Of a DNA stretch of 56,126 nt, positions 9,090-18,584 are shown one piece after another. The notes below the pieces were generated by a model, which saw only the letters and a program-made list of their open reading frames with translations, did no database searches and was not told the DNA's origin. The stretch is taken from contig JAJQEC010000136.1 in assembly GCA_021201815.1 (NCBI GenBank), positions 1 to 56,126 on the forward strand, written 5' to 3'. The stretch is from Candidatus Azobacteroides sp. (GTDB lineage: Bacteria; Bacteroidota; Bacteroidia; Bacteroidales; WRGA01). The stretch's first letter is position 1. Each line of letters opens with the position of its first letter. A program made the position numbers and the translations under genes.

Positions 9090-11030
9090 ATGAACTTCGG
9101 TTTTGTAAAGGTGGCAGCAGCCAGTCCGAAAGTAAAAGTAGCGGATTGCTTCTTTAATATTCAGCAAATGGAAACAATAATAAGAGAAGCGGATTCCCGG
9201 GAAACGGAGATAATATGTTTTCCGGAATTAGCAATCACGGCTTATACCTGCGGCGACCTTTTCTATCAAGAGACTCTTCTTGCTGCAGCAGAAAAGGCTT
9301 TGGCAGAGCTCATCAACCGGACACAAGATCTATCGGTAATGGTAATTACGGGAATGCCGGTTAAGCTGAAAACAAAACTATTTAATACAGCCGTTGTATT
9401 TCAGAAAGGGAAGTTACTTGCTGTTATTCCTAAAGTATATCTGCCGAATTATAATGAGTTTTACGAAAAAAGATGGTTTTCTTCCGCTTTAGATGAGACG
9501 GAAGAGCATGTTTTTTTATGTGGAGAACATGTACCCTTCGGAAAAAATATTATCCTCAAATCCGGAGATGTGCTGGTAGGCGTAGAAATTTGTGAAGACT
9601 TATGGCAGCCTGTTCCGCCATCTTCCTACCTGGCTTTACAAGGAGCAAATATCTTATTTAATCTTTCTGCCAGTGATGAAGTAGCGGAAAAAAATAATTA
9701 CCGGCGTTCTCTTATCCAGCAGCAATCAGCCAGATGTATTGCAGGGTATATATATGCTGCTTCCGGTTCCGGTGAATCTTCCACGGATCTGGTATTTGCA
9801 GGTAGTTCGTTTATTGCAGAAAACGGAAGCTTACTGAAGGAAGCAAAACGGTTTTCACTTGAAAATGAACTTATCATTTCAGACATTGACATACAGCGTC
9901 TTTCCATGGACCGGAGAAAAAACAGCAGTTTTTCCGGGAATCCGCAGACATTTTCTGTTCCACAAATCATAGAATTCGAATTGAAAAACTCCAACTCTTT
10001 TTCTACGACCCGGTATTTTTCACCCTTTCCGTTTGTTCCCTCCGGAGAAATACTGAATGAACGATGTGATGAAATTTTTGCCATACAAACTAGTGGGTTA
10101 TCTACCCGTTTGCTGCATACAGGAATCCGGAAAGTAGTCTTGGGGATATCGGGAGGATTAGATTCTACATTAGCCTTGCTCGTATGCGTAAAGACGTTTG
10201 ATAAATTAAATCTTCCTCATAAAAATATTATAGGAATTACGATGCCCGGGTTCGGAACCACAAAAAGAACCTATTCCAATGCACTCGAACTTATGAATAT
10301 ACTGAGTGTGGACAGTCGTGAGATTGATATTAAGGCAGCTTCACTGCAACATTTCAAAGACATAGGTCATGATCCGTCCATCCATGATGTCACCTACGAA
10401 AATACGCAGGCACGGGAACGTACTCAACTGTTGATGGACATTGCCAACAAAGAAGGAGGATTGGTAGTAGGAACAGGTGATCTTTCTGAAGTAGCTTTGG
10501 GATGGAGCACGTACAATGGGGATCATATGTCCATGTATGCGGTTAATTCTTCTATTCCTAAGACCCTGATCCGTTATATTATCAAAAGAACAGCAGAAAA
10601 TCAGTTACATGAAGCGGCTACTGTTTTAATGGATATTCTGGATACGCCGGTCAGCCCGGAATTATTACCGGCCGGTGAAGAGGATGAAATCCTCCAGAAA
10701 ACGGAAGACCTGGTTGGTCCTTATGAATTACATGATTTCTTTTTATATTATTTTATTCGTTGGGGCTTTTCTCCCCGCAAAATATTTTTTCTTGCAAACC
10801 AAGCTTTCGAATCAAAATATACAAAGGAAATTATTATCCACTGGATGACTATCTTTTTCAAACGGTTTTTCAGTCAGCAGTTTAAACGCTCCTGCTTCCC
10901 GGACGGGCCAAAAGTAGGAACGGTAAGCTTATCTCCGCGTGGAGACTGGCGAATGCCCAGCGATGCATCTGTACAAGTATGGATGAAACAAATGGATAAA
11001 TTGAAGACAGATTTTACTGAAAAGAAATAA
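9090..11030 (+). CDS. nadE: Glutamine-dependent NAD(+) synthetase
   Basis: The last step of NAD synthesis: ATP-dependent amidation of nicotinic acid adenine dinucleotide. The 646-residue length is that of the two-domain form. Residues 1-280 are a nitrilase-like glutaminase with the catalytic triad visible: Glu46 (F-P-E-L), a lysine in P-K-V-Y-L-P-N-Y and the nucleophile cysteine in G-V-E-I-C-E-D-L-W. Residues 320-640 are the synthetase domain with the pyrophosphatase loop G-I-S-G-G-L-D-S-T and the later G-T-G-D-L-S-E motif. Ammonia produced in the first domain is channelled to the second. The gene stands alone, followed by a tRNA gene with its own promoter. Confidence 0.96.
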   Translation: MNFGFVKVAAASPKVKVADCFFNIQQMETIIREADSRETEIICFPELAITAYTCGDLFYQETLLAAAEKALAELINRTQDLSVMVITGMPVKLKTKLFNTAVVFQKGKLLAVIPKVYLPNYNEFYEKRWFSSALDETEEHVFLCGEHVPFGKNIILKSGDVLVGVEICEDLWQPVPPSSYLALQGANILFNLSASDEVAEKNNYRRSLIQQQSARCIAGYIYAASGSGESSTDLVFAGSSFIAENGSLLKEAKRFSLENELIISDIDIQRLSMDRRKNSSFSGNPQTFSVPQIIEFELKNSNSFSTTRYFSPFPFVPSGEILNERCDEIFAIQTSGLSTRLLHTGIRKVVLGISGGLDSTLALLVCVKTFDKLNLPHKNIIGITMPGFGTTKRTYSNALELMNILSVDSREIDIKAASLQHFKDIGHDPSIHDVTYENTQARERTQLLMDIANKEGGLVVGTGDLSEVALGWSTYNGDHMSMYAVNSSIPKTLIRYIIKRTAENQLHEAATVLMDILDTPVSPELLPAGEEDEILQKTEDLVGPYELHDFFLYYFIRWGFSPRKIFFLANQAFESKYTKEIIIHWMTIFFKRFFSQQFKRSCFPDGPKVGTVSLSPRGDWRMPSDASVQVWMKQMDKLKTDFTEKK

Positions 11031-11132
11031 TTTTTTACATATTCAGTCCATAGATAGAATTCTGTTATTCAATAAAAAAGAAAAATAATTCCTCTTAAAA
11101 AAAGAAAAAAGAGAAAGTTTTTTCTCTCAAAG

Positions 11133-11163
11133 TTTGTTTTATAAAGAAAATACATTACTTTTG
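11133..11163 (+). promoter_or_regulatory. Promoter of the initiator tRNA gene
   Basis: TTTG at 11133-11136 and TACTTTTG at 11156-11163, separated by 19 bp. This is an exact fit to the Bacteroidota primary sigma-factor consensus, and the tRNA begins 13 bp later. Confidence 0.85.
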
Positions 11164-11175
11164 CACCCACAATAT

Positions 11176-11247
<72 letters not shown>

Positions 11248-11250
11248 CTA

Positions 11251-11285
11251 AAAAAAGCAATCGAAGATTCGGTTGCTTTTTTATT
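11251..11285 (+). terminator. Terminator after tRNA-fMet
   Basis: GCAATCGA pairs with TCGGTTGC (one G-U pair) around a short loop and is followed by a T run. It starts only a few bases after the tRNA. Confidence 0.8.
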
Positions 11286-11642
11286 TTTATTGACAAATAG
11301 AATAAGTTCGACTACGTATAATATAAAATCAATATACATTCCTATTAGATTATTCCGGAACTGAATCCTTCCATGTCATCTATACTTTTATTACCATTAC
11401 TTTTTTCTATTGTAAAATCCGATGGGAATATCTTTATACCTATGGCTAACATATCCCTGTCACAAGGTATAGACTCCATGTTTCTCTCTATACAAAATCG
11501 TCAATAAAAAGATTTAAATAGAAGATAAGTAAAAGAAACAGAAAGAAAAAAATCAAAGATGCTAAAAAATATCCTGAATAAGAACTTATACTTACTCAGG
11601 ATCATTCCGCACAAAAGCATTAAAAAAAATTCCGAAGCAAAA
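11286..11642. other. Gene-free AT-rich gap
   Basis: About 357 bases between the tRNA terminator and the end of the pyrophosphatase gene. I see no convincing gene, repeat or hairpin here. The minus-strand pyrophosphatase transcript presumably ends in it, but no clear stem-loop is visible. Confidence 0.6.
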
Positions 11643-12272
11643 CTATTTATTGACATTATATTCTATTTCCCGGATATAATCCTCTCTGGAACGACATATC
11701 ACATCATAAGCAACTTTCACATCATATACTTCTATAAATTTCATCCGGCGGTCCTGTTCTCCCGGTAAATCTTTATAAGTAGTAAAGTAATGAATTAATC
11801 TTTGAAGTATTTTTTCCGGGAGATCATATATATTTTTATAATTTCCGTAAATCATATCCTCTTTCAGTACGGATATAATTTTATCGTCAGCCTGATTTCT
11901 ATCCAGCAGTCTTAATCCTCCGATCGGAAAAGCTTTCACAATAATATCCCCATGCGTCACATCTTTTTCTGTTAATACACAAATATCCAAAGGATCACCA
12001 TCTCCTTCGACTTTTTCCGTATTTAATGCTATATTAGTAAGTTCAGCCACTCTTTTTCCTGAGTATGTCTGAGGAAGAAAACCATATAAAGCGGGAACAA
12101 TATTGGAAAATTTTTGTGGACGGTCAACAGACAGATAGCCTGATATTTTATCTATTTCATACTTTATAGTATCTGTCGGAACAATTTCGATAAAAGCAGT
12201 TACTTCTTCCGGGACATTTTCCCCTAAGCTTATCCCATGCCAGGGGTGAGCCCTATGAATATGCATTTCCAT
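11643..12272 (-). CDS. ppa: Inorganic pyrophosphatase, family I (soluble)
   Basis: It hydrolyses pyrophosphate to two phosphates and so pulls biosynthetic reactions forward. The metal-binding signature D-G-D-P-L-D-I-C-V-L is visible near residue 95, preceded by the substrate-side Y-G-F-L-P-Q-T-Y segment, and the usual Asp and Lys residues follow (D-x-K-I-I-S-V). I chose the ATG at 12272 as the first ATG; an in-frame TTG lies five codons upstream. At 209 residues it is slightly longer than the E. coli enzyme, as in other Bacteroidota. It ends in TAG. It is cytoplasmic and appears to be monocistronic. Confidence 0.92.
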   Translation of the reverse strand: MEMHIHRAHPWHGISLGENVPEEVTAFIEIVPTDTIKYEIDKISGYLSVDRPQKFSNIVPALYGFLPQTYSGKRVAELTNIALNTEKVEGDGDPLDICVLTEKDVTHGDIIVKAFPIGGLRLLDRNQADDKIISVLKEDMIYGNYKNIYDLPEKILQRLIHYFTTYKDLPGEQDRRMKFIEVYDVKVAYDVICRSREDYIREIEYNVNK

Positions 12273-12347
12273 TTTGTATAAATACAATTATTTTTGACAG
12301 AATAAAAATCTCTCTTTTTGTACAAAAATCTTCTTCTCCGAATATTC

Positions 12348-12809
12348 TTAATCCCAGACAATTCTTATATCAAATGTCTGTTCACCCGGAAAATCCAGAA
12401 AAAAGTCGGAATCTACAACATATATTCCTACCCCTCCTTTTCGTGTACTGCTGTTGTAATAATAATCCGAAATATAAGTTTGTGTCCAGAAGTATTCACC
12501 CGTATCCAGATTTTCTCCTTGATTCAGAATACTAGGTAAAAGTTCTTTTACTCCATTTCCTGTCTGAAGATAGACCAACACAATACCATTATTAAATACA
12601 TACTGAGTCAATGCCGGAATTTCAATATTTACATAATAATAAGCTTCCAATCTTCCGGGTTCAGAGGTTTCATATATGTTCCAATCTCCTTCTTTTACAG
12701 TAAAAGAAGCAGCATACATATACGTTCCCGGAGGTCCTTCCGGTCCTCTTGGTCCCTCACAAGCGAATAACAACGACAGAAATAGTGATAAAAGTAAAAG
12801 TTTCTTCAT
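12348..12809 (-). CDS. Small lipoprotein with a collagen-like Gly-x-y stretch
   Basis: A 153-residue protein. Residues 1-17 form a lipoprotein signal peptide ending in L-L-F-A-C, and the cysteine is the lipidation site. The mature protein begins with E-G-P-R-G-P-E-G-P-P-G, three to four collagen-type triplets, followed by a beta-rich domain with several Tyr/Trp residues and a final F-D-I-R-I-V-W-D strand. This architecture (lipid anchor, short collagen-like stalk, small beta domain) is widespread in Bacteroidales lipoproteins of unknown function. Surface display is plausible but inferred. It stands alone between the pyrophosphatase and a second lipoprotein gene on the other strand. Confidence 0.8.
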   Translation of the reverse strand: MKKLLLLSLFLSLLFACEGPRGPEGPPGTYMYAASFTVKEGDWNIYETSEPGRLEAYYYVNIEIPALTQYVFNNGIVLVYLQTGNGVKELLPSILNQGENLDTGEYFWTQTYISDYYYNSSTRKGGVGIYVVDSDFFLDFPGEQTFDIRIVWD

Positions 12810-13179
12810 AATTACATTTAGATATTTATATGATAAATAAGAAGTAGAAAACGGTTTTAAAAACTTATTTTTACAATTCTCTTATAGTAACAAATGAAAG
12901 AACCGGATAGTTGAGATTTTGTTATAAAAGAAATAAATTAAACAATAAGAAAAATTAAATATTGTTATATTAAAAAAAATATATACTTTTACACATTCAA
13001 TAAAAAAATTAATACGATGGTGCTCAGCAAAGGGAGCTTATATCTATCAGATTTATTACGCAAATAGAATTCCATTAATCATCTGATTTCCGTCCGGGTA
13101 GTTATTAAAAAATACCTTTTATTGTTTTTATTTTATTCCATAGAGAAGGTAGGATTTTATTAACTTAAAAATAAATGAT
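12810..13179. other. Intergenic region with a possible promoter and folded leader
   Basis: A 370-bp AT-rich gap between two divergent lipoprotein genes. A promoter-like TACTTTTA (one base off TAnnTTTG) lies at 12984-12991. If used, it gives a leader of about 185 bases for the gene at 13180. The leader has a small GCTC/GAGC hairpin near 13024 and a 7-bp ATCAGAT/ATCTGAT pairing. No gene is visible. Confidence 0.4.
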
Positions 13180-13776
13180 ATGAAAATTAAAAATTTATTA
13201 CTGGGGTTATTTTCTGTACTTGTGCTTATGAGTTCCTGTTCTCAAATTTTTCCTCCTGACATTGATTCCGACGAGGCATTAGATGAGGTAATAAATGCAT
13301 TGAATGAAGTGGATAAAGACACATATAAAATTAAATATGCCAAAGTAACTGAAAAAGAAAAACTAAGCAGTGAATTCGGAATGCTTTACATCAGTCTGCA
13401 GGATATGGAGGGAAAAGAATATTCCCAGAATATTTTTTATAATATGCCTACCGATGGAGGAGAAATTAAAGAAGACCTGATACAAAGTAAAAAAAAGAAA
13501 GATGTTAAGCCACTGGATATAGATGCTATTAATAAAGAAAATATCCGGAAGTACATAGAAGAAGCTAAAGGTATGATTCCGGAAGGATACAGTTTTAAAA
13601 GCATGGGAGGTATTGAATTCAATTCGGATAAAGAAGGCAATCTGATTTATAAATTAACTCTTAATGCCACAGAAGACGGTAATTCTACAAAAGTACAAGG
13701 AAGAAATATCGTAACCGAATATTACGAATTTACATACGATGTCGATAAAGACGGCAACGTAACTATGAAAGATTAA
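13180..13776 (+). CDS. Hypothetical lipoprotein
   Basis: A 198-residue protein with a clear lipoprotein signal (Lys start, Leu/Val-rich core, L-M-S-S-C). The mature part is strongly charged (many Lys, Glu, Asp), with helical and beta segments such as Y-K-I-K-Y-A-K-V-T-E and E-Y-Y-E-F-T-Y-D-V-D-K-D-G-N-V. No catalytic motif or family is recognised. A periplasmic location at the inner face of the outer membrane, or surface display, is likely. It is followed by its own terminator, so it is a single-gene unit. Confidence 0.8.
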   Translation: MKIKNLLLGLFSVLVLMSSCSQIFPPDIDSDEALDEVINALNEVDKDTYKIKYAKVTEKEKLSSEFGMLYISLQDMEGKEYSQNIFYNMPTDGGEIKEDLIQSKKKKDVKPLDIDAINKENIRKYIEEAKGMIPEGYSFKSMGGIEFNSDKEGNLIYKLTLNATEDGNSTKVQGRNIVTEYYEFTYDVDKDGNVTMKD

Positions 13777-13823
13777 CCAAAAGAGGCCAATAATAAGTAA
13801 GTTTACATATTTTTCTCTTTTCG

Positions 13824-13858
13824 AACACACAAGGATTTTTTAGTCTTTGTGTGTTTTT
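13824..13858 (+). terminator. Terminator of the hypothetical lipoprotein gene
   Basis: A 12-bp stem (13824-13835 with 13844-13855, one G-U pair) with an 8-base loop and a T run behind it. Confidence 0.8.
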
Positions 13859-14026
13859 TATTAATAATAAATCAGAAGATAAGAATTTAACTTATCTTAT
13901 TGGCCGGACTATCTTTAGCCGGAACTTAAACTTATAATTTCGACTTTAGGTGGACCTGTTTATTGGGATTAATTCCTCATCTTTTTATTTTTAAATAAAA
14001 GCATAAAAGCTAGACAATTAATATTA

Positions 14027-14064
14027 AAAAAGAGGGTGCCTGAAACTTCAGACAACCTCTTTTT
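14027..14064 (-). terminator. Terminator of the L,D-transpeptidase gene
   Basis: A long, nearly symmetrical hairpin: 18 bases on each side with two mismatches and a 2-base loop, flanked by A and T runs on both ends. It lies just past the minus-strand gene at 14145 and could also stop plus-strand read-through. Confidence 0.75.
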
Positions 14065-14144
14065 CTCTCATATACTACAACTGTTCAACATTTTCCCATT
14101 TTTGCCAACACATATATATTTTATAAACATAAAATAAATATCCT

Positions 14145-15905
14145 TTAAAAACTGCTTTCTTTTTCAGAAGAAGCTAAAGCAGAAAGTATTTTTTCATCAA
14201 AATTATATACATCATCTGCAAAATATACTTCTCCGTCAGGTAATACATAAGATGTATAATAATCAATAAAAACCGGAACATGGCGATCCAGGTTCACAAC
14301 ATCGTTTAATTTTGACAATTTTCCTTTTTTCCATAAATCTTTACCTTCCGTAGACTTAGGACTTTGATCAATGGTATATAATACTCGGTCCATAAAAATG
14401 GAATCCCGTTTTTCAAAACAGAAGAAAGCTAGCTCCACGGGTTTCTGCACCCTGACACAGCCATGACTTACCGCTCTGTTCTTTCTGGAGAAAGTAGATT
14501 TGGAAGGAGTATCATGCAAATATACCGCAAAAGGATTTTCAAACATAAATTTTATACGTCCTAACGAATTTCCATTACCGGATGCCTGCTGGATACGAAA
14601 AGGAAGCTGTTTCGGATTTAATTCATCCCAATTAAGCGTGTTGAAATCCATCTCATTTCCGGTTTTCCGGTCAATTAACTTCATATTATTCCGAGTAAGA
14701 TAATCCGGTTTCTTTTTTACAGACCAATAAATTTCTTTTTCTGCTATGCTTGGGGGCACATTCCATTTAGGATTAAGATTTACATAAGTAATGTCACTTT
14801 CCAGTAAAGGAATCTGATTTGCTCCTGCTTTTCCGACGCACACATTCATTAAAAGAGGATCGTTTCCTTTTTCAACGGCCTGTAGCAAAAAAGCAGCTAC
14901 ATTTACTTCAATAAATTTATCTCCTTTTTCTTTTGTACCTTTCCACCTGAGTCTTTCAAGATTGGATTGAAGTTTTTGGAAATAGTACTCCAACGGCCGG
15001 TTAAGAGCATCAATAGTCAGATCTCCGATCTCATTATCTTCCGGATATGACATTTTACGCCGGAATGCATTTACTGCTTCTAGCAGTTCCGGTGTAAGAG
15101 ACTCATAAGAACTGCTATCAGCAGATTCCGGCAACATATATTGATTCGTAACACTCAATCTCTTAGCTATTAAAGGAAAAATTTCGCTCGTTGAATTTAA
15201 AGGATAATTTTTACCCGCTTTCTTAGGAATAGGCTCAAAGACAGAATCTTTTAATTTATTATAAATCAATAACTCCTTTTGCAATGTTCGATAATGGACA
15301 TCCATAGGTTGGGATTCCTTCAAATAATCTACCGGTGAAGTTTTTAACGCATGCCAGGCCTCTATCAGATAACTAGAATCAGCTTGACTATAAGAGCGAT
15401 AATAAGCCTTCGGGAAAAGTTTCTTAGGATTTACAAAACCGAATCTTAGCCCCTTATTATATTGCAGATAAGCTTTCGTTGCCATTTTTTCCAACAAAAC
15501 CAATTGATGATAAAAAGCAGGCATATCATTTTTAAAAGCCCCTGACCGTAGCGTATCTGTTAAAGCCTTTAGCAAAGAATAATCAAACCTTTCGGGATCT
15601 ACCCCATGCTCATAAGAATGTTCAAGAAAAAATAAAAGGGAATCAAGTGCCGGTGCCTCATATATGTTTTCTGTCCAACAAGGTAAAAAATCCTCTCTTT
15701 GGTAAAACATACTTACCAAAGAAGAATCTGAAAAATAACCCTTCAATGAATCTTTTAAAACTTTTACATCAAATTCCGGATAATTTGTCGCCAGTTCAGT
15801 TTTATGGAATAATGAAAAACCACTTTTGTTTTTTCCACCTTCTCCGCAACTAACCCCGAACATGATACTGCAACCAAACAGCATCAGGAACTTAAGCACC
15901 TTCAT
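14145..15905 (-). CDS. L,D-transpeptidase lipoprotein (YcbB/LdtD type)
   Basis: This enzyme cross-links peptidoglycan by 3-3 bonds or attaches proteins to it. The protein has 586 residues. The N-terminal signal ends in G-V-S-C, giving a lipoprotein. A scaffold region follows, with a peptidoglycan-binding-like helix pair around L-T-I-D-A-L-N. The YkuD catalytic domain lies at about residues 310-500 and carries the catalytic signature S-H-G-C-V-R-V, with the nucleophile cysteine and upstream histidine Y-L-H-D-T-P. Length and order match YcbB-type enzymes with an inserted capping subdomain. It is monocistronic. Because the catalytic cysteine mechanism differs from penicillin-binding proteins, family members are generally insensitive to most beta-lactams other than carbapenems. 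Confidence 0.92.
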   Translation of the reverse strand: MKVLKFLMLFGCSIMFGVSCGEGGKNKSGFSLFHKTELATNYPEFDVKVLKDSLKGYFSDSSLVSMFYQREDFLPCWTENIYEAPALDSLLFFLEHSYEHGVDPERFDYSLLKALTDTLRSGAFKNDMPAFYHQLVLLEKMATKAYLQYNKGLRFGFVNPKKLFPKAYYRSYSQADSSYLIEAWHALKTSPVDYLKESQPMDVHYRTLQKELLIYNKLKDSVFEPIPKKAGKNYPLNSTSEIFPLIAKRLSVTNQYMLPESADSSSYESLTPELLEAVNAFRRKMSYPEDNEIGDLTIDALNRPLEYYFQKLQSNLERLRWKGTKEKGDKFIEVNVAAFLLQAVEKGNDPLLMNVCVGKAGANQIPLLESDITYVNLNPKWNVPPSIAEKEIYWSVKKKPDYLTRNNMKLIDRKTGNEMDFNTLNWDELNPKQLPFRIQQASGNGNSLGRIKFMFENPFAVYLHDTPSKSTFSRKNRAVSHGCVRVQKPVELAFFCFEKRDSIFMDRVLYTIDQSPKSTEGKDLWKKGKLSKLNDVVNLDRHVPVFIDYYTSYVLPDGEVYFADDVYNFDEKILSALASSEKESSF

Positions 15906-16112
15906 AAGATAAATGATATATTAACTAAACCCTCGTAATTGGTGGTAAAATTAAACATATTTTTACAAAAATCCAAAGAAAAATTTATAAGTCTCCTTCT
16001 TTAAATGGACGAAAAAAAGTAAAACCTTTTCATTTCTTTTGTTTCTTATAGACAGATTATTAAGTATTACAATGTTTTTGTTGAAAATCAGCATTTAAAG
16101 TAAATAATTGAT

Positions 16113-16120
16113 TATCTTTG
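16113..16120 (+). promoter_or_regulatory. Bacteroidota -7 element (TATCTTTG) ahead of pnp
   Basis: An exact TAnnTTTG match 38 bp before the pnp start. A perfect TTTG at the usual distance is absent, so the upstream half is weak. Confidence 0.5.
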
Positions 16121-16158
16121 TGCGATTTTTTGACGAGTAAAAAGAAAAGAAACAATTT

Positions 16159-18306
16159 ATGATTAATCCGATTGTTAAGACAATTAGTCTTGAAGATGGA
16201 AGAACGATATCCATCGAAACAGGGAAATTAGCCAAACAAGCTGATGGCTCTGTAGTTGTCAGGATGGGCAACACAATGCTTTTAGCAACGGTTTGTGCTG
16301 CAAAAGACGCAAATCCCGGTGTAGATTTTATACCTTTACAGGTAGAATACAAAGAAAAGTTTTCCGCATACGGACGATTTCCGGGCGGTTTTATGAAAAG
16401 AGAAGGTAGGCCTTCCGACTCTGAAATCCTGACTTCCCGTCTGGTAGACCGAGCACTACGTCCTTTATTCCCGGATGATTACCATGCCGAAGTTTTCGTA
16501 AATGTGCTGTTATACTCCTCTGACGGAGAAGACATGCCGGATGCATTGGCAGGGCTCGCTGCTTCTGCAGCAATTGCTGTTTCCGATATTCCTTTTAATG
16601 GGCCTATTTCGGAAGTACGTGTAGGAAGAGTAGATGGCAAATTTATTATTAATCCTACTTTTGCCCAACTGGAAAAAGCGGATATGGATATTATGGTAGG
16701 TGCTACCTATGATAATATCATGATGGTAGAAGGAGAAATGTCAGAAGTATCGGAAGCAGAACTGCTGGAAGCTATTAAAGTAGCTCACGAAGCTATAAAA
16801 CTTCAATGCCAGGCTCAGAAAGAACTTACCGAACTGGTGGGGAAAACCGTAAAGCGCGAATATTCTCATGAAGAAAATGATGAAGACCTGCGCAAAGATG
16901 TAAGAGAAAAATGTTACGATAAAGTATATGCAATTGCAAAATCCGCTTCTTCCAAGCAGGAAAGAAGTGAAGCTTTTGCTGCAGTTGTAGAAGAATATAA
17001 AGCGCAGTTCACAGAAGAAGAGCTGGCAGAAAAATCAGCTTTAATCGGGAAATATTACCACGATGTAGAAAAAGAAGCCATGCGGCGGTGTATTCTTGAT
17101 GAGGGAATCCGTCTGGACGGAAGAAAAACCACCGAAATACGCCCTATCTGGTCCGAAGTGGATTATATTCCCGGGCCTCACGGATCAGCCGTATTTACAC
17201 GTGGAGAAACACAGTCTTTATCCACTGTTACATTAGGGACAAAACTGGATGAAAAGATAGTAGACGATGTACTGGTACGTGAAAAAGAACGCTTCCTTCT
17301 TCATTATAACTTCCCTCCTTTTTCAACTGGAGATGCCCGTCCACAGCGTGGGGTCGGACGTCGTGAGATAGGACATGGTAACCTTGCCCACCGGGCGTTA
17401 AAAAGAATGATTCCTGAAGATTATCCGTATGTAATCCGTATTGTATCGGATATATTAGAATCCAACGGTTCTTCTTCAATGGCTACCGTATGTGCAGGAA
17501 CACTGGCTTTAATGGATGCCGGCGTAAAAATGAAAAAACCGGTTTCCGGAATTGCAATGGGTCTGATTTCCGAAAATAAAGGACAGAATTTTGCCGTACT
17601 CTCTGATATTCTTGGAGATGAAGATCACCTGGGAGATATGGACTTTAAAGTAACCGGAACAAAAGATGGAATTACAGCTACGCAGATGGATATTAAAGTA
17701 GATGGCCTATCTTTTGAAATTCTGGAAAAAGCCCTGGCGCAGGCAAAAGACGGCCGTATGCATATTCTTGGGAAAATGGCAGAAACCATTTCCGAGCCAA
17801 GAGCAGACCTCAAGCCGCATGTACCACGTATTGAAGTAATGATGATTCCGAAAGAAAATATCGGAGCTATCATCGGCCCCGGAGGTAAAATCATTCAGGA
17901 CATTCAGGAAAAAACAAATTCTACCCTCACAATTGAAGAAATTGATAATCAGGGAAGAATTGAAATCTTTGCTCCTAACCTGGATAATATTCAGGCCGCA
18001 ATTAACAGAATTAAATCAATTCTTGCTGTGCCGGAAATAGGAGAAGTATATGAAGGAAAAGTTCAATCCGTAATGCCTTATGGTGTTTTTGTGGAATTCT
18101 TACCCGGAAAAGACGGATTACTGCACATTTCCGAAATTGACTGGAAAAGATTCGAAAATATAGAAGATGCCGGACTAAAATCAGGAGATACTATTGAAGT
18201 GAAGTTAGTGGATATCGAAAAGAACGGAAAATTCAAACTTTCCAGAAAAGTATTGATCCCCCGTCCACCGAAGCCGGAGAATAAAAAGCCGGAACAAGAA
18301 GCTTAA
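16159..18306 (+). CDS. pnp: Polynucleotide phosphorylase
   Basis: A phosphorolytic 3'-5' exoribonuclease, 715 residues, normal for the family. Two RNase PH-like domains (residues 1-230 and about 310-550) flank the alpha-helical linker. The second carries the catalytic region [20 protein letters not shown] and the metal-binding D-x-x-x-x-x-M-D-F-K. A KH domain (I-G-P-G-G-K-I-I-Q near residue 577) and an S1 domain ([17 protein letters not shown] near 630) follow and bind RNA. The protein is usually a trimer and part of the degradosome. It is monocistronic, with a strong terminator behind it. Confidence 0.98.
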   Translation: MINPIVKTISLEDGRTISIETGKLAKQADGSVVVRMGNTMLLATVCAAKDANPGVDFIPLQVEYKEKFSAYGRFPGGFMKREGRPSDSEILTSRLVDRALRPLFPDDYHAEVFVNVLLYSSDGEDMPDALAGLAASAAIAVSDIPFNGPISEVRVGRVDGKFIINPTFAQLEKADMDIMVGATYDNIMMVEGEMSEVSEAELLEAIKVAHEAIKLQCQAQKELTELVGKTVKREYSHEENDEDLRKDVREKCYDKVYAIAKSASSKQERSEAFAAVVEEYKAQFTEEELAEKSALIGKYYHDVEKEAMRRCILDEGIRLDGRKTTEIRPIWSEVDYIPGPHGSAVFTRGETQSLSTVTLGTKLDEKIVDDVLVREKERFLLHYNFPPFSTGDARPQRGVGRREIGHGNLAHRALKRMIPEDYPYVIRIVSDILESNGSSSMATVCAGTLALMDAGVKMKKPVSGIAMGLISENKGQNFAVLSDILGDEDHLGDMDFKVTGTKDGITATQMDIKVDGLSFEILEKALAQAKDGRMHILGKMAETISEPRADLKPHVPRIEVMMIPKENIGAIIGPGGKIIQDIQEKTNSTLTIEEIDNQGRIEIFAPNLDNIQAAINRIKSILAVPEIGEVYEGKVQSVMPYGVFVEFLPGKDGLLHISEIDWKRFENIEDAGLKSGDTIEVKLVDIEKNGKFKLSRKVLIPRPPKPENKKPEQEA

Positions 18307-18321
18307 TCTACTATTTTATAT

Positions 18322-18358
18322 AAAAAAGAAGTCATGCATATAGCATGACTTCTTTTTT
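18322..18358 (+). terminator. Terminator of pnp
   Basis: A perfect 16-bp stem (AAAAAAGAAGTCATGC and its complement) with a 5-base loop, ending in a T run, 16 bp after the stop codon. Confidence 0.9.
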
Positions 18359-18584
18359 TATCCGGAATTTACAAAAACCAATACTCATTACTCCCCTTTT
18401 CCTTTATAATTACAAATTCAAAAACTTGTTGAAACTTTCAGAACAGCTTTCCTTTTAATCTCATATTTTATCTATGCGTATAAATCATTAAAATATTTTT
18501 CTCAATTTATACTGGAATAAATTTTTATCCGTTGTTATAAAACGAACACCTGAAAATTTGACAGAATAACGTATCTTTGCCCTG

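Noticed and set aside
11559..11768. Small gene overlapping the pyrophosphatase end
   Set aside because: It overlaps the 3' end of ppa on the other strand and has no promoter or recognisable product.
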